NCBI GenBank assembly: GCA_020722815.1
Contig: DYKB01000008.1
Location: forward strand, 50,428-114,427
Reading direction: 5' to 3'
Origin: Caldithrix sp.
GTDB lineage: Bacteria > Zhuqueibacterota > Zhuqueibacteria > Thermofontimicrobiales > Sulfurfontimicrobiaceae
Length of the DNA stretch: 64,000 bases
The first letter of the stretch is position 1. Every line of letters begins with the position of its first letter. The notes below the pieces were generated by a model. It was given only the letters and a program-made list of their open reading frames with translations, ran no database searches and was not told the DNA's origin. This document shows positions 61,860 to 64,000 of the stretch, piece after piece. The position numbers were made by a program, and so were the translations under genes.

Positions 61860-63128
61860 ATGATTCATTGTATTGAAGCAAAAAATTATCGAAGTATCAA
61901 ATATATTCGGCGGCCCATGAATCCATTTCAGGTACTCATTGGCCCGAATGCCAGTGGAAAAACCACTTTTCTGGATGTGATTGGTTTCCTTTCGGATATT
62001 GTTCGTTTGGGCATTGATGAGGCTATCAAAAAGCGCACCACTTCCTTCCATGATCTCACTTTTATCGGGGCCGGCGGTTCAATCGAATTGGCAATTGAAT
62101 TGATTCTGCCAGAACAGATTCAGCAATCATTGGTCGATAAAGATTTTAAATACATCCGGTATGAAATTGAATTTGGATTGAAAGAGGGCGAACATGCCAT
62201 TCTGGAAGAATCCGCTTTTCTTTTAAAAGACAAGCCGTTGAAAGATGTCGTTGAATTGTCACGTGTTCCGGATTTTCCGGCGCTTCGTGAAATTCCTGAA
62301 AAAATTCTTAATCCAAAATATAAAGCTGGTGCTTCGCGGCGTATCTTTCGAAAAAATCCACTGGGGACAGATAATTATTATGATGAAACGCAGGAACGTC
62401 CTGGAAAAGGCTGGATGCCTTCATTTAAATTTGGTCCGAAAAAGACCGCGCTGGGAAATCTGCCCGCCGATGAAACGAAATTTCCTGCCGGAAACTGGTT
62501 GAAAATGATTTTAACCGAAGGTATTCAATCATTTATTCTCGACAGTCAAAATATTCGAATGCCCAGTCCACCAGGCCAAACGCGTATTTTCAAGCCCGAT
62601 GGGTCCAATCTCCCCTGGATCATTGATGACCTGAAAATCAATGAGCCCCGGAAATTCCAACGCTGGCTGGAGCATCTTAAAACGGCATTACCGGAGATTG
62701 AAGATATTCGCATCATCAAACGGCCGGAAGATCGGCATAAATATATTCAGATAAACTATCTCAATGGCGGGAAAATTCCAAGCTGGCTGGTTTCGGATGG
62801 AACTTTACGGCTACTGGCGCTGACTATTCCGGCATATTTACCGAATTTGAGTGGCATTTTTCTCATCGAAGAGCCGGAAAACGGCATCCATCCGCGGGCG
62901 ATTGAAACCGTTTATCAAGCGTTGTCTTCAATATATGGAGCCCAAATCCTGCTGGCTTCCCACTCGCCAATTATTTTAACACTGGTCAGGCCACAGGAAT
63001 TACTCTGCTTCGCCAAAACGAAAGAAGGTGTTACCGATATTGTCAATGGGGCACAGCATCCTAAACTCCAGAACTGGAAAGGGATTGTTAATCTCAGCGA
63101 TCTTTTTGCCGGAGGAATTTTAGGATGA
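61860..63128 (+). CDS. AAA-family ATPase (RecF/OLD-like, AAA_21)
   Basis: 422 residues. The N-terminus MIHCIEAKNYRSIK is typical of SMC/RecF-like ATPases, with Walker A GPNASGKT (28-35). A long middle region (~60-300) is specific to this protein. Then come VSDGTLRLLAL (signature, ~311-321), Walker B IFLIEEPENGIHP (~333-345) and a switch His in LLASHSP (~368). ACAGGAG lies seven bases before the ATG. The stop overlaps the next start (ATGA at 63125-63128), so the two act together. ATPases of this build with a small partner occur in phage-defence modules and DNA-end processing systems. A defence role is inferred, not shown. Confidence 0.88.
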   Translation: MIHCIEAKNYRSIKYIRRPMNPFQVLIGPNASGKTTFLDVIGFLSDIVRLGIDEAIKKRTTSFHDLTFIGAGGSIELAIELILPEQIQQSLVDKDFKYIRYEIEFGLKEGEHAILEESAFLLKDKPLKDVVELSRVPDFPALREIPEKILNPKYKAGASRRIFRKNPLGTDNYYDETQERPGKGWMPSFKFGPKKTALGNLPADETKFPAGNWLKMILTEGIQSFILDSQNIRMPSPPGQTRIFKPDGSNLPWIIDDLKINEPRKFQRWLEHLKTALPEIEDIRIIKRPEDRHKYIQINYLNGGKIPSWLVSDGTLRLLALTIPAYLPNLSGIFLIEEPENGIHPRAIETVYQALSSIYGAQILLASHSPIILTLVRPQELLCFAKTKEGVTDIVNGAQHPKLQNWKGIVNLSDLFAGGILG

Positions 63129-63742
63129 AAGATTTGCTGGTGCTGGTGGCGGATAAAGATGCGGAATTGCTGATTAAAGAGCTTTTATGGCGAATTCCGC
63201 ACCTGGAAAATTTAACCGAGTTTTCGTCTGAAATTATTCGCCATCCCCAACGTGATGAGGGGATTGCGAATCGGGCTTTTGATTATGTGCAGCCATTTGT
63301 GAATGATTTTCGTTTTCTGCTGGTGCTTTCGGATTATAATGGCTCGGGTAAAAAATATATCCCGCGCGTTCAGCTTGAGTCTGAATTCGAGAATCAATTC
63401 AATCAAAATGGATGGCCGGACCGAAATGCCTGTATTTTTTTCGAACCCGAGCTGGAAGCCTGGTTCTGGGTCCGGCATAATTTTTTACATCGACTGGTTG
63501 ACTGGCAGGATGAACAGAATATTTATGACTGGCTGATTCAGGAAGGATATCAGTTTCGAGAAAATTCCCAGAAACCGGTTTATCCAAAAGAAACATTTGA
63601 AGCTATCCTGAAAAAACAGAAAATTCCCCATTCCTCGGCAATTTATGCCCGGTTTGCCCGAATTGTTGATTATCATCAATGTGTCGATCCCACCTTTTTG
63701 AAATTTCTGAATACTTTAAAGAAATGGTTTTCAAAAGAATGA
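63125..63742 (+). CDS. Small partner protein of the AAA ATPase, unknown function
   Basis: 205 residues, no signal peptide. Acidic motifs are spread along it: LVLVADKDAE (5-14), HPQRDEG (40-46), FLLVLSDYNGSG (64-75) and FFEPELEAWFW (105-115), followed by YPKETFEAILKKQKIPHSSA and CVDPTFLKFLNTLKKWF. The SD-x-x-G and EPELEAW blocks recall Toprim-like partners of the DUF4276/RloB kind, which accompany ATPases in defence pairs. I also associate this layout with small proteins of multi-gene methylation-linked defence islands, but cannot confirm it. A GGAGG site inside the upstream gene plus a 4-bp overlap indicate coupled translation. Confidence 0.7.
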   Translation: MKDLLVLVADKDAELLIKELLWRIPHLENLTEFSSEIIRHPQRDEGIANRAFDYVQPFVNDFRFLLVLSDYNGSGKKYIPRVQLESEFENQFNQNGWPDRNACIFFEPELEAWFWVRHNFLHRLVDWQDEQNIYDWLIQEGYQFRENSQKPVYPKETFEAILKKQKIPHSSAIYARFARIVDYHQCVDPTFLKFLNTLKKWFSKE

Positions 63743-63886
63743 TTTACTAAAGCCGTCAGGTAAATCCACCGGCGCAAAGATGTCAGCGCATAAAAGCGAT
63801 TTTGGCCTTATCCCCATCAGCATTCTTCAGGATGCTTCCACTTTTTTAGTCTGAGGATTTATTCTCAGGCGATTCCCGTTGTGAAA

Positions 63887-64000
63887 TGTACATCCGTCAT
63901 GCAAAAATGAAGATCCACCATTGCGAAATATACATCCGCCACATCGAAATGAAGATCCGCCATTGCGAAAAGTAGATCCGCCATCCAGAAATAAAGATCC
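63887..64000. repeat. 21-bp tandem repeat array, runs off the window
   Basis: Five full 21-bp units (63887, 63908, 63929, 63950, 63971) and a partial sixth follow the pattern TGAAGATCCGCCATTGCGAAA. The period is seven codons and the array has no spacers, so it is not CRISPR. On the minus strand a frame reading GGSSFRN-like heptads is open from the window edge to 63827, and another reading MADLHFA-like heptads to 63865. The array may be the end of a repetitive gene or non-coding. Confidence 0.7.

Noticed and set aside
63887..64000. CRISPR array
   Set aside because: Units are contiguous 21-mers without unique spacers; it is a simple tandem repeat.

Overview
The window looks like a chromosomal segment of an uncultured FCB-group bacterium, closest in character to KSB1/Calditrichota/Ignavibacteria-type lineages. 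Evidence: ten secreted proteins end in a clear type IX secretion (T9SS/Por) C-terminal sorting domain (NYPNPFN motif, GIYFYQ motif, then KKMxLLR-type ends). A PorV-like outer-membrane protein and a SusC-like TonB receptor sit in the same locus, with LytS/LytTR-type signalling genes beside them. The lineage is inferred from this gene style, not from a marker phylogeny.

Region 1 (1-13976, plus strand) is a surface-polysaccharide cluster: the end of a Wzy/O-antigen-ligase gene, a Wzx-type flippase, two GT4 glycosyltransferases, a Gfo/Idh/MocA dehydrogenase coupled to a left-handed beta-helix acetyltransferase, a UDP-GlcNAc 2-epimerase-like enzyme, a polyprenyl-phosphate sugar transferase, and serS coupled behind it. 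The dehydrogenase, acetyltransferase and epimerase resemble three steps of the Wbp route to diacetamido uronic acids. A 773-residue T9SS cargo of unknown function interrupts the cluster.

Region 2 (14641-58028, all minus strand) is a large polysaccharide-utilisation-like locus. Reading from the promoter-distal side it holds GH28-like, FAD oxidoreductase, GH10, GH42-like, GH39-like, an unknown 750-residue protein, a heparinase-like lyase, a C10-protease/beta-helix hybrid, a duplicated beta-helix protein, GH88, GH35, three small unknown cargo proteins, a 1142-residue discoidin/FN3/dockerin-like protein, a PorV-like protein, an FN3-type surface protein, a TonB receptor, a lone receiver, a LytTR regulator and a LytS-type kinase. 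The enzyme set suggests a uronate- and galactose-rich plant or algal polysaccharide. Enzymes at 14.6-23.5 kb carry lipoprotein, Sec or Tat signals and no sorting domain; most proteins at 23.6-47.9 kb carry the T9SS tail. This suggests a split between cell-retained and exported steps.

Region 3 (58119-63742) holds a ProRS-like protein whose aminoacylation motifs are lost while its editing and anticodon-binding domains remain, a GH29 alpha-L-fucosidase, and an overlapping AAA-ATPase/small-partner pair that may be a defence module. The window ends in a 21-bp tandem array.

The intergenic DNA is unusual. At least five families of long palindromic, MITE-like elements fill gaps between genes. Some are nested, and two related elements carry the same ~180-bp core in opposite orientations. 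No tRNA, rRNA, CRISPR array or transposase gene was recognised by eye.
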